A stretch of 64,000 nucleotides of DNA, taken from NCBI GenBank assembly GCA_040081715.1, contig JBEBFY010000013.1, positions 36,962-100,961 of the forward strand, in the 5' to 3' direction. Each line of letters opens with the position of its first letter. The stretch's first letter is position 1. Made by a program: the position numbers and the translations under genes. This document shows, piece after piece, positions 57,361-64,000 of the stretch. The notes under the pieces were generated by a model that saw nothing but the letters and a program-made list of their open reading frames with translations, searched no databases and was not told the origin of the DNA. Source of the stretch: CANKJK01 sp040081715 (GTDB lineage: Bacteria; Acidobacteriota; Vicinamibacteria; Vicinamibacterales; UBA2999).

Positions 57361-57570
57361 GTGGCAAAGCGATGTGAAGTGTGCGACAAGGGCCCGGTCG
57401 CTGGACGCACCGTGTCCCATGCCCACAACGTCGGACTCCGGCGTTTTGAGCCCAATCTGCAGTCCGTCAGGGCTGTCATCAACGGCGCTACCAAGCGCAT
57501 CCGGGTCTGCACCCGGTGCCTGCGCACGGGCTTGATTGTGAAAGCCGCAAGAATCAGCAAGGTCGCGTGA
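57361..57570 (+). CDS. rpmB: 50S ribosomal protein L28
   Basis: 69 residues from a GTG with AAGGGG 8 bases upstream. The sequence CEVCDKGPVAGRTVSHAHN..RRFEPNLQ is diagnostic for L28, including the CxxC and the later CTRCLR zinc-type pair that marks the zinc-binding (C+) form. It is part of the large ribosomal subunit. The stop overlaps the GTG of ridA by 4 bases, an uncommon coupling. Confidence 0.95.
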   Translation: MAKRCEVCDKGPVAGRTVSHAHNVGLRRFEPNLQSVRAVINGATKRIRVCTRCLRTGLIVKAARISKVA

Positions 57571-57950
57571 GTGGACACCGCGCCGTCGCGTCGACAGACG
57601 CGCCGGCCGCGATTGGTCCCTATTCTCCGGGCATCCAGGCCGGGCAGTTCCTTTTCCTTTCGGGCCAGATTCCGCTCGATCCGGCAACCGGCGCACTTGT
57701 GCCGGGCGATATCACCGTACAGACCGAGCGCGTGATGGCCAACATCGCCGCGCTGCTGGCCGCAGCGGGTGGATCGTTTGCGAACGTCGTCCGCACCACG
57801 GTGTACCTCGCTGACCTCGGGGACTTTGCGGCCATGAACGCGGTCTACGCCAGGTTTGTCACCGACCCGGCTCCGGCGAGGTCCACCGTCCAGGTCGCAC
57901 GGCTGCCCAGGGACGCCCGGGTCGAGATCGACGTCATCGCCATTCTCTAG
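57567..57950 (+). CDS. ridA: RidA family enamine/imine deaminase
   Basis: 127 residues from a GTG overlapping the rpmB stop. The RidA signature is in place: IGPYSPGIQAGQFLFLSGQIPLDP near the N-terminus, VVRTTVYLADLGDFAAMNAVY, and PARSTVQVARLPRDARVEIDVIA with the Arg that binds the substrate carboxylate. RidA hydrolyses reactive 2-aminoacrylate-type enamines from PLP enzymes. It converges with the RelA/SpoT gene across 5 bases. Confidence 0.92.
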   Translation: MSGHRAVASTDAPAAIGPYSPGIQAGQFLFLSGQIPLDPATGALVPGDITVQTERVMANIAALLAAAGGSFANVVRTTVYLADLGDFAAMNAVYARFVTDPAPARSTVQVARLPRDARVEIDVIAIL

Positions 57951-57955
57951 CCCGG

Positions 57956-60124
57956 TCAGGACCGGACGGCGCGCTCCACCGCAACCACGCCGTCAATTCC
58001 GCGCAACGCCCTGATGACGCGATCGAGGTGCTTCACGTCGCGGATCTGCACGGTCATCTCGATTCGCGCCCGGCGATCCTCTCCGGTCTGCGCCTCCATG
58101 GTCGTAATGTTGGTGTCGATCTCCGACACACGGGCGCTGATCTCGGCCAGCATCCCCTGACGGTCCTCCACCTGCATCGACAGCCGCACCGTGTACGCGG
58201 CCAGGTCCGCCATTCCGGCGTCCCACTCCACGTCAATCCGGCGTTCGGGGTCCACCAGGAGGTTGAGCACGTTGGTGCAGGCCGCGGCGTGCACGGAGAC
58301 ACCCTTACCCCTGGTGACGTAGCCAACGATGCGCTCCCCGCGGATCGGATTGCAGCAACGGGCACGCTGCACCAGCAGGTCGTCCACGCCGCGAACCTTA
58401 ATGCGGTCCGGCGCGCCGGCATCGATGCGAGGCCGCCGCGCCCCTGATGGAAGGGCCTGCTCGGCGAGCCGCTCCTTGAGCACGTCGGAAGGGGCAGCGC
58501 GCTGCACCACCGTCCGCGCCGAGAGCTTGCCGTACCCGATGTGGGCGAGCAATTCGTCCGGGCGGATGGCACCGTACTCGACCGCGAACGCCGCAAGCGA
58601 CGGGCTCTCGAGAAGGGTCTTCGGGCTGAGATCGTAGCGCCTGGCCTCCTTCTCGAAGAGTCTCCGCCCGAGTTCGACGCTCCGGGCGCGCTCCTCGGAC
58701 TGCAGCACATGCTTGATCTTGCCGCGGGCCCGCGAGGTGACCACGAAGGTGAGCCAGTCCCGGCTCGGCCGATGCCCGGGCTGCGTCACAATCTCCACGA
58801 TGTCGCCGTTCCCGAGCGGCGTGCGCAGCGGGACGATCTTGCCGTTAACCCTGGCGCCGGCGCACTGGTGCCCGACGTCGGTGTGAATGGCGTAGGCGAA
58901 ATCGACAGCCGTGGCCCCCCGCCGAAGGGAGCGGACCTCACCCTTCGGGGTGAAGATGTAGACCTCCTCTGGATAGAGGTCGACTTTCAGGTTCTGGAGG
59001 AACTCCTCGGGATCCCGGATCTCCTGCTGTACCTCGAGGAGTTGCCGCATCCACTGGAAGTAGCGCTCGTCACTCTGGCGACCGACACGGCCCTCCTTGT
59101 ACTTCCAGTGCGCGGCGACGCCCTCCTCCGCTCGCTGGTGCATCTCCTCGGTGCGAATCTGCACCTCGAACGGAAACCCATGCTCGCTGATAACGGATGT
59201 GTGCAGGGATTGATACCCGTTCGGCCGCGGCATTGCGATGAAATCCTTGAAGCGCCCGGGCACGGGTGCCCACGTCTGGTGGATGATGCCGAGGGCGCCG
59301 TAGCAGTCCTTGACGGAACCGGTGATCACGCGCAGCGCCACGAAGTCGTAGACGCGGTCCAGGTCGATGTTCTGGCGGATGAGCTTGCGGTGGATGCTGT
59401 AGAGGCGCTTGATGCGGCCCTCGATGCTCGTCACCTGCAGGTCCGCCGCACGCAGCCGCTCCGAGAGGGTGTGCTGCAGCGTCGACATGGCCGCTTCGAC
59501 CTCACGACGGCGGGCCTCCACGCGCACGCGGAGGCTCTCGTAGATCGGCGGGTCGATGTAGCGGAAGGCAAGCTCCTCGAGCTCGTTCTTCACCTTGCTC
59601 ATGCCGAGACGGCTGGCGATGGGGGCAAAGATATCGAGGGTTTCCTGGGCGATCCGCACCCTGCGGGCATCCTGCAGATGGTCCAGCGTCCGCATGTTGT
59701 GAAGCCGATCGGCCAGTTTCACAAGGATGACGCGGATGTCATCCACCATCGCGAGGAGCATCTTGCGGAAGCTTTCCGCCTGCCGTTCCTCGCTGGACGA
59801 GAAGTGAATCGCCGAAATCTTCGTCACCCCGGCTACGACGTGGGCGACCTCGTTGCCGAAGAGCTCCGCGACCCGTTCGGAGGTGACGTGGGTATCCTCG
59901 ACGACATCGTGCAGGAGCCCGGCGGCAACGGCCACCGCATCCAGGCGCATTTCCGCCAGCAGGGCTGCCACCGCCACCGGATGCATGAGGTAGGGCTCAC
60001 CGGACTGGCGCAGCTGGCCCTCGTGCCCGTCGGCCGCAAAGGCGTAGGCACGACGCAGCAGATCTAGATCGGCCGGTGAGCCGTACTCACCGAGCTTCGC
60101 CAGGACGCGTTCGAACGTCACCAT
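57956..60124 (-). CDS. Bifunctional (p)ppGpp synthetase/hydrolase (RelA/SpoT family)
   Basis: 722 residues. Domains in order: an HD hydrolase domain (YLMHPVAVAALL with the first His, then LLHDVVEDT at 71-78), a synthetase domain (VYDFVALRVI ... GYQSLHTSV), a TGS domain (IFTPKGEVRSLRRGATAVDFAYAIH), a zinc-finger/linker with CCNPIRGERI and a C-terminal ACT domain (DIRDVKHLDRVIRALR). Because the HD residues are intact, it likely both makes and degrades the alarmone, as SpoT/Rel enzymes do. It is alone on its strand. Confidence 0.94.
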   Translation of the reverse strand: MVTFERVLAKLGEYGSPADLDLLRRAYAFAADGHEGQLRQSGEPYLMHPVAVAALLAEMRLDAVAVAAGLLHDVVEDTHVTSERVAELFGNEVAHVVAGVTKISAIHFSSSEERQAESFRKMLLAMVDDIRVILVKLADRLHNMRTLDHLQDARRVRIAQETLDIFAPIASRLGMSKVKNELEELAFRYIDPPIYESLRVRVEARRREVEAAMSTLQHTLSERLRAADLQVTSIEGRIKRLYSIHRKLIRQNIDLDRVYDFVALRVITGSVKDCYGALGIIHQTWAPVPGRFKDFIAMPRPNGYQSLHTSVISEHGFPFEVQIRTEEMHQRAEEGVAAHWKYKEGRVGRQSDERYFQWMRQLLEVQQEIRDPEEFLQNLKVDLYPEEVYIFTPKGEVRSLRRGATAVDFAYAIHTDVGHQCAGARVNGKIVPLRTPLGNGDIVEIVTQPGHRPSRDWLTFVVTSRARGKIKHVLQSEERARSVELGRRLFEKEARRYDLSPKTLLESPSLAAFAVEYGAIRPDELLAHIGYGKLSARTVVQRAAPSDVLKERLAEQALPSGARRPRIDAGAPDRIKVRGVDDLLVQRARCCNPIRGERIVGYVTRGKGVSVHAAACTNVLNLLVDPERRIDVEWDAGMADLAAYTVRLSMQVEDRQGMLAEISARVSEIDTNITTMEAQTGEDRRARIEMTVQIRDVKHLDRVIRALRGIDGVVAVERAVRS

Positions 60125-60212
60125 GGGCCTGGTTGGAACCTGACGCGCGGCGAAGGGTGGTCAAGTCCCCTTCCGCGTGCAAATATAAGGGCGTGAAGGG
60201 GTGATCATACCC

Positions 60213-60242
60213 TTGACTCACTGGAAAGGCGCTCACTATACT
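60213..60242 (+). promoter_or_regulatory. Sigma-70-type promoter of the TPR lipoprotein gene
   Basis: TTGACT (60213-60218) and TATACT (60237-60242) are separated by 18 bases, close to the housekeeping sigma consensus. The expected transcript starts near 60249, giving a leader of about 25 bases before the ATG at 60274, with AAGGGGG as the ribosome-binding site. This is the clearest promoter in the window. Confidence 0.65.
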
Positions 60243-60273
60243 GACGCGCTTGCAGTACTACTTAAGGGGGCAG

Positions 60274-61227
60274 ATGATGCGGAAGTTTTCAGTGACAGCC
60301 TGTGCGCTCAGCGCCGGGTTGGGCATGCTGGCGGTGGGCTGTGGCCAGATAGACATGCTGAATTCAAAGATGGCGTTCAAGGACGCCAACGGGCTGTATC
60401 AGGCCCAGGACTACCGGGGTGCAGTTGAGAAATACAAGGAGGCGCTGGCGCTCGATGAAGCCGGCACGGGACCGGCTGGGGCCTACTTCTTCATGGCCAA
60501 CAGCTCCGACAACCTGTTCCGCCCGGCGAAAAAGGGTGAACCGGCCAACGACCAGTTCCTGACCGATGCGGTGGAAGGCTATCGGAAGGCCGCGGAGAAG
60601 TCAGCCGACCCGAAGATCAAGCAACTCGCGCTCGAGTACCTGGTGGCGGCGTACAACAATCCGGACAAGCTGAACGACCCGGGTCAGGCTGAGCCCATCC
60701 TTCTGAAGATGATTGAATTGGACCCGAAGGACACCGCCAACATGTTCGCACTGGCGAAGATCTATGAGGACAGCGGCATCTACGATCAGGCCGAGCAGAT
60801 GCTGGTCAAGGCCCGCGAAACCTCTCCCAACGAACCGGCTGTCTACATGCAGCTCGCCGGTTACTACAACCGCCAGGGTGAGTTCGACAAGACCATCGAG
60901 GCGCTCCAGCAGCGCGCCGAGAAGGAGCCGAACAATCCGGAGGCCCACTACACCATCGCGACCTACTATTGGGACAAGGCCTACCGTGACTTCCGCCTGA
61001 GCGACGCCGACAAGAAGAAGTTTGTCCAGTCGGGCGTGGACCTCGTGGACAAGGCGCTCTCCATCAAGAGTGACTATACCGAGGCCATGGTCTACAAGAA
61101 CCTCCTGCTCCGGCTCCAGGCCAACCTGGAGAAAGATCCCGCCAGACAGCAGCGGCTGCTGAAGGAGGCGGACACCCTGCGCGACAAGGCGCAGGAGATG
61201 CGCAAAGCGAAGCAGGCCGGCGCCTAG
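60274..61227 (+). CDS. TPR-repeat lipoprotein
   Basis: 317 residues from the ATG at 60274 (60277 is equally possible). A lipoprotein signal is present: basic start, hydrophobic core and lipobox LAVGC at about residues 20-24, so the mature protein should be anchored by its Cys. The rest consists of TPR helical repeats (AFKDANGLYQAQDYRGAVEKYKEALALD; DTANMFALAKIYEDSGIYDQAEQMLVKA; AVYMQLAGYYNRQGEFDKTIEALQQ), usually protein-protein contact modules. The gene has its own promoter and a strong terminator, so it is expressed alone. The partner is unknown. Confidence 0.88.
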   Translation: MMRKFSVTACALSAGLGMLAVGCGQIDMLNSKMAFKDANGLYQAQDYRGAVEKYKEALALDEAGTGPAGAYFFMANSSDNLFRPAKKGEPANDQFLTDAVEGYRKAAEKSADPKIKQLALEYLVAAYNNPDKLNDPGQAEPILLKMIELDPKDTANMFALAKIYEDSGIYDQAEQMLVKARETSPNEPAVYMQLAGYYNRQGEFDKTIEALQQRAEKEPNNPEAHYTIATYYWDKAYRDFRLSDADKKKFVQSGVDLVDKALSIKSDYTEAMVYKNLLLRLQANLEKDPARQQRLLKEADTLRDKAQEMRKAKQAGA

Positions 61228-61250
61228 GCGCCACCGGCTGGCGAATGTCC

Positions 61251-61288
61251 AAGGGGGCGTGCCCGAAGCGGGCGCGTCCCCTTTTTTT
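61251..61288 (+). terminator. Intrinsic terminator after the TPR lipoprotein gene
   Basis: AAGGGGGCGTGCCCG pairs with CGGGCGCGTCCCCTT (15 pairs, one of them G-T and one T-G) around a 3-base loop, and a run of seven T residues follows at 61282-61288. It begins 23 bases after the stop codon. A textbook rho-independent terminator. Confidence 0.9.
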
Positions 61289-61375
61289 ATCTGGAGACTC
61301 CGGCTGGCCTGGGCCGGAGCTGAGGACGCACAGTCGAGCTTTCGCGGCGTACACATTGGAGCCGATGGGTGGGGC

Positions 61376-61590
61376 TCCACACCGGAGCAACTGCACACTG
61401 TGCTGGTCGTGGACGACGACGACGGCATCCGCCGCGTACTGCGGCAGTGGGTGGAGTGGCTGGGCTATCGGCTGCGGTCTGCGGCCTCTGCCGACGAGAC
61501 CATCGAGGCTTGGCCCAGGAAGATATGGCCGTGGCCCTCTGTGACAGTCCCTGCCACTTCTGCTCACTAGATGATGGTCTTTGAAGCCGT
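61376..61590 (+). pseudogene. Decayed response-regulator receiver domain fragment
   Basis: The + strand encodes TVLVVDDDDGIRRVLRQWVEWLGY and RLRSAASADETIEA in one frame (61397-61510), then in the neighbouring frame LAQEDMAVALCD, which is what should follow in a CheY-like receiver, up to the expected phospho-Asp. A frameshift therefore lies near 61508, and the rest of the domain (MPGxDG, Thr, Lys) is missing. No start codon with a ribosome-binding site is apparent. It is a relic, lying between two terminators. Confidence 0.65.
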
Positions 61591-61636
61591 GGGCCGCCTG
61601 GGAAGGCTCGCAGGGTCAAGACCCGCCGGTACAAAA

Positions 61637-61670
61637 GCAAGGGGCCAGGCTTCGCAGCCAGGCCCCTTGC
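61637..61670 (-). terminator. Hairpin terminator at the end of the exbD-exbD operon
   Basis: GCAAGGGGCC and GGCCCCTTGC form ten pairs, with GGCT/AGCC extending the stem past one A-A mismatch and a TCGC loop. Read on the minus strand it is followed by TTTTGT, which fits termination of the exbB/exbD transcript ending at 61690. In the other direction the T-tract is absent. Confidence 0.75.
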
Positions 61671-61689
61671 AGAAGATCCGACGAAGGTA

Positions 61690-62151
61690 CTACTGCCCGC
61701 CAGCCGCAGCGCGCTTCATCCCGTCCGTCACGATACCGACCTTCTCGACGCCAGCGCCCTTCGCCGCATCGATCACGTCCACGATGTCCCCGTAGCGAAG
61801 CGTACCCACTGCTGAGATGAACATCGTCTTGTCCTTCCGCTCTTCGAAGATCGAGCGGAGCTTCTCCTGAAGATCGGCAAGGGTGACGTCCTGCTTGTTC
61901 ACCGAAATGCGCTTCTCGCCGCTGTACTCCAGCACGATCTGGCTGACGTCGGGCGCCTGCTGCTGCGCGGATCGTGTCTCGGCAGGCAAGTTGACGTCCA
62001 CACCCTTCTGCGACAGTGGGAGGGCCGCCATGAAGATGACCAGAAGAACGAGCAGCACGTCAATCATCGGCGTGATGTTCATCTCCGAGGTGGCCGCGAG
62101 GGCCTTCCCCTGGAAGACCCTCTCTGCGCCGTGGTGCTTGTGAGCTGCCAT
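61690..62151 (-). CDS. ExbD/TolR family biopolymer transport protein, second copy
   Basis: 153 residues. A short cytoplasmic leader, one transmembrane helix (MIDVLLVLLVIFMAALPL, about 29-46) with the conserved Asp of the ExbD proton path in PMIDVLLVLL, and a periplasmic domain ending with FISAVGTLRYGDIVDVIDAAKGAG. It forms part of the motor that uses the proton gradient to drive TonB. It abuts the first exbD gene directly and ends before the terminator at 61637. Confidence 0.9.
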   Translation of the reverse strand: MAAHKHHGAERVFQGKALAATSEMNITPMIDVLLVLLVIFMAALPLSQKGVDVNLPAETRSAQQQAPDVSQIVLEYSGEKRISVNKQDVTLADLQEKLRSIFEERKDKTMFISAVGTLRYGDIVDVIDAAKGAGVEKVGIVTDGMKRAAAGGQ

Positions 62152-62586
62152 CTACTTCCCTCCCGCCGCCGGGGCCTTCTTGTTCTCGGTAATCAGGCCC
62201 ATGTCTTCGATGCCGCTGGCCCGGAGTTCGTCCATCGCCTCCATCACCGTGCCGTAAGGCGCGTCGATGTCAGCCTTGATGAAGACGATCCGCTGCGTTT
62301 TGGTCTCAAGCGCCTCTTCCATCTTCCGGCGAAGATCCCCCATCGACACCATCGTCGAGTTGACGTAAAGCGACCTGTCCGCCTGGATACCCAGCACCGT
62401 CTGGTCCTGGGTCTCGGGCTTGTCGCTGCTGTTGGCCGCCTCGGGCAGCCGCACATTTACGCCCTTCTGAAGCATCGGCGCCACGATCATCATGATGATG
62501 AGCAGCACCAGCATCACGTCGACCAACGGCGTCACGTTGATGTCCGACTTGACGCCTCCCTGGTCCCCACCTACCGACATTGACAT
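62152..62586 (-). CDS. ExbD/TolR family biopolymer transport protein, first copy
   Basis: 144 residues from the ATG at 62586, with AGGAG upstream. NVTPLVDVMLVLLIIMMIVAPML at about 18-40 is the transmembrane helix with the functional Asp, and VFIKADIDAPYGTVMEAMDELRASG is the periplasmic ExbD element. Two different exbD genes in a row are frequent in acidobacteria and related phyla. The pair probably forms a mixed complex with ExbB (inference). A leader of six more residues from an upstream TTG/ATG is possible. Confidence 0.9.
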   Translation of the reverse strand: MSMSVGGDQGGVKSDINVTPLVDVMLVLLIIMMIVAPMLQKGVNVRLPEAANSSDKPETQDQTVLGIQADRSLYVNSTMVSMGDLRRKMEEALETKTQRIVFIKADIDAPYGTVMEAMDELRASGIEDMGLITENKKAPAAGGK

Positions 62587-62673
62587 GGCTGTAACTCCTG
62601 TCACGCCACACGGCGGAACCGGGCAACCGGCCCAGAATGGGTCAGCGCCCGGACGCCAGATGTGGGCGATTCG

Positions 62674-63357
62674 CTAGGCGGAATGCTTGATGAAGTAGTC
62701 GACGAGCTCTGACGAGGAGTTGTCCATCTCCACGTTGAAGTGCTCGATTCGGCCCGTCAGGTAGTTGTAGAACCACACGGCCGGGATGGCCACGAACAGC
62801 CCGAGGGCGGTTTCGATGAGCGCCTCGGCGATACCGGCCGAGACCGCACCAATGCCGCCAGAGCCGCTGGACGCGATACCCACGAATGCGTTGATAACGC
62901 CGATAACCGTGCCCAACAGGCCGACGAACGGCGCCGTGGAACCGATCGTGGCGAGCACACTGACGCCCTTCTTGAGGTCCGCCGCCGTCAGCGCCGTGGC
63001 GCGCTGAATCGCTCGACGCACCGTGTCCAGAACGTCATCACGATTGGCCGAGCCCCCGCTCTCCTTCTGATACTGGAACTCCTGGAGGCCGGCACCCACC
63101 ACCTTGGCCAGGTGGCTGTAGCGGTAGTCCTTGGAACCGGAGAGCGCGATGGCCTCCTTCAGACGGCCGTCCTTGAGGTGCTTGGCAACCTGGGGAGCGA
63201 ACAGCTTGGACTGAGTACGCGCCTGCGAATACGTGTAGATGCGCTCAATCGCCACACCGATGGACCAGAACGACATGACGAACAACACCAGCGCCACCGC
63301 GATGGCGGGCCCGGTCATGGTCTTGGCAATTTCAACGAGATTCAGTTCGCCACCCAT
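62674..63357 (-). CDS. exbB: ExbB/TolQ/MotA-family proton channel protein
   Basis: 227 residues with three transmembrane helices (about 13-37, 130-160, 170-200). The MotA/TolQ/ExbB signature is clear: VLATIGSTAPFVGLLGTVIGVINAF and AEALIETALGLFVAIPAVWFYN. With ExbD it forms the channel that powers TonB. GGAGGA lies upstream of its ATG. A gap of 121 bases separates it from the tonB gene, whose stop is at 63479, and 87 bases separate it from the first exbD. Confidence 0.93.
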   Translation of the reverse strand: MGGELNLVEIAKTMTGPAIAVALVLFVMSFWSIGVAIERIYTYSQARTQSKLFAPQVAKHLKDGRLKEAIALSGSKDYRYSHLAKVVGAGLQEFQYQKESGGSANRDDVLDTVRRAIQRATALTAADLKKGVSVLATIGSTAPFVGLLGTVIGVINAFVGIASSGSGGIGAVSAGIAEALIETALGLFVAIPAVWFYNYLTGRIEHFNVEMDNSSSELVDYFIKHSA

Positions 63358-63478
63358 TACAACATCCTCCGCAATTTAGTTGAGACGGTCACTCGGTCCA
63401 GTTAGCCCCGCCTCGTCTCGTAGGCAGGGAATGAGGCTCAACGCCTCGTGCTTCGTTGATGAATTCGTGCGGTCTTGA

Positions 63479-64000
63479 CTAACTCAGCGTGAACTGCACC
63501 GTTACCGTCATGATGACCGGCACCGGGGTGCCATTCAGCGTGGTGGGCGTGAATACCCACTGCTTCACGGCGTCAATGGCAGCTTGATCCAAGAGCGGAA
63601 TGGAACGAAGCACCCGCGTGTCCGTGACCTGCCCGTTTGGTCCGATTGTGGCCTCGATAATCACCACTCCCTGGACGCGGGCAGACTGCGCGATGGAGGG
63701 ATACGTCGGCCTGACATCCTTGGTCTTGGTCGGGGGCTTGATGTTGCCACCCACGCGGACGGGAGCCGGCGGCGGGGGCGGAGGAGGAGGCGGCGGAGGT
63801 GCATCGGGCACGCCTCCCACGACACCACCGACGACACCACCAGGAACGCCACCTTCCACACCGGCGTTCCGGTCGAAGTTGGTATCCACCGGAGCCTCTG
63901 CCTTGATCTCGGATGGGGCCTCAGTCGGAGCCGCCTGCGGATTGGTCTGCACAACCGGCTTGGGAGCCTGTGCGGCGGCAGGGGGTGGCGGAGGAGGAGG
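63479..64000 (-). CDS. tonB: TonB-family energy transducer, N-terminus cut off by the window edge
   Basis: At least 174 residues remain, open to the window edge. The C-terminal TonB domain is complete: RPTYPSIAQSARVQGVVIIEATIGPNGQV and AIDAVKQWVFTPTTLNGTPVPVIM. Upstream is the linker, with an all-proline run of 11 followed by AP, an Ala/Pro-rich stretch and a GGV repeat segment (GGVPGGVVGGVVGGVPD). The N-terminal membrane helix lies beyond the edge. It couples ExbB/ExbD energy to outer-membrane receptors; its operon mates are downstream on the same strand. Confidence 0.9.
   Translation of the reverse strand, partial: PPPPPPPAAAQAPKPVVQTNPQAAPTEAPSEIKAEAPVDTNFDRNAGVEGGVPGGVVGGVVGGVPDAPPPPPPPPPPPAPVRVGGNIKPPTKTKDVRPTYPSIAQSARVQGVVIIEATIGPNGQVTDTRVLRSIPLLDQAAIDAVKQWVFTPTTLNGTPVPVIMTVTVQFTLS

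Noticed and set aside
1..64000. CRISPR array, intact insertion sequence, prophage or attachment site
   Set aside because: No repeat-spacer pattern, transposase or integrase gene was found, and the phage-named families present are short single genes.

Overview
The window is a 64 kb piece of a GC-rich (roughly two-thirds G+C), gene-dense bacterial chromosome. The mix of genes suggests a member of the Acidobacteriota, possibly the Vicinamibacteria. These include a menaquinone methyltransferase, coproheme decarboxylase of the ChdC/HemQ type, an arginine cluster split around argR, a bacterial deoxyhypusine-synthase homologue, a DGQHR protein, a TonB/ExbB/ExbD set and an AttH-type ABC system. This assignment is inference; there is no rRNA gene in the window. 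Genes are packed closely, many with 1-4 base stop/start overlaps, and GTG starts are common. I saw no tRNA, rRNA, CRISPR array or intact insertion sequence.

Layout. 0-9 kb: housekeeping and stress genes (menG, a universal stress protein, an Nramp metal transporter facing a DtxR/MntR regulator, a HAD phosphatase with queD), a HigBA-like toxin-antitoxin pair, a DUF5615 protein, a deoxyhypusine-synthase homologue, a ferredoxin-reductase-like protein and fabI. 9-17 kb: a zinc-motif/RGG-rich protein, then argR-argH on the minus strand diverging from argC-argB-argD-argJ-argF, with two candidate ARG boxes between argR and argC. 17-24 kb: an acyl-CoA ligase, pxpA, a DGQHR protein, a DUF1624-type membrane acyltransferase, an FTR1 iron permease behind a perfect Fur-like dyad, and chdC. 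24-29 kb: xthA followed by a four-gene ABC system ending in a membrane-anchored AttH/CrtC-like domain. 29-36 kb: a cysteine-cluster protein, a fatty acid desaturase, a 98-base palindromic repeat element, a two-component system, a LOR/SDH-family protein, htpX and a sulfurtransferase.

36-44.6 kb is the accessory region: a HicBA-like pair, then a tight operon reading res, tcmP, DUF5131, mod. A type III-like restriction-modification system therefore encloses a methyltransferase-fold protein and a radical-SAM-like protein of unknown function. G+C falls to about 50% in the target-recognition part of mod and within tcmP, which points to horizontal acquisition. This is the best candidate for an undescribed system here.

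44.6-64 kb returns to core genes: an ABC-F ATPase coupled to a split YeeE/YedE sulfur transporter, a HAD hydrolase, ileS-lspA-lgt-rluD-nudix, lon, a DksA-type protein, rpmB-ridA, a RelA/SpoT enzyme, a TPR lipoprotein with a clear promoter and terminator, a decayed response-regulator fragment, and a tonB-exbB-exbD-exbD energy-transducing operon cut by the window edge.
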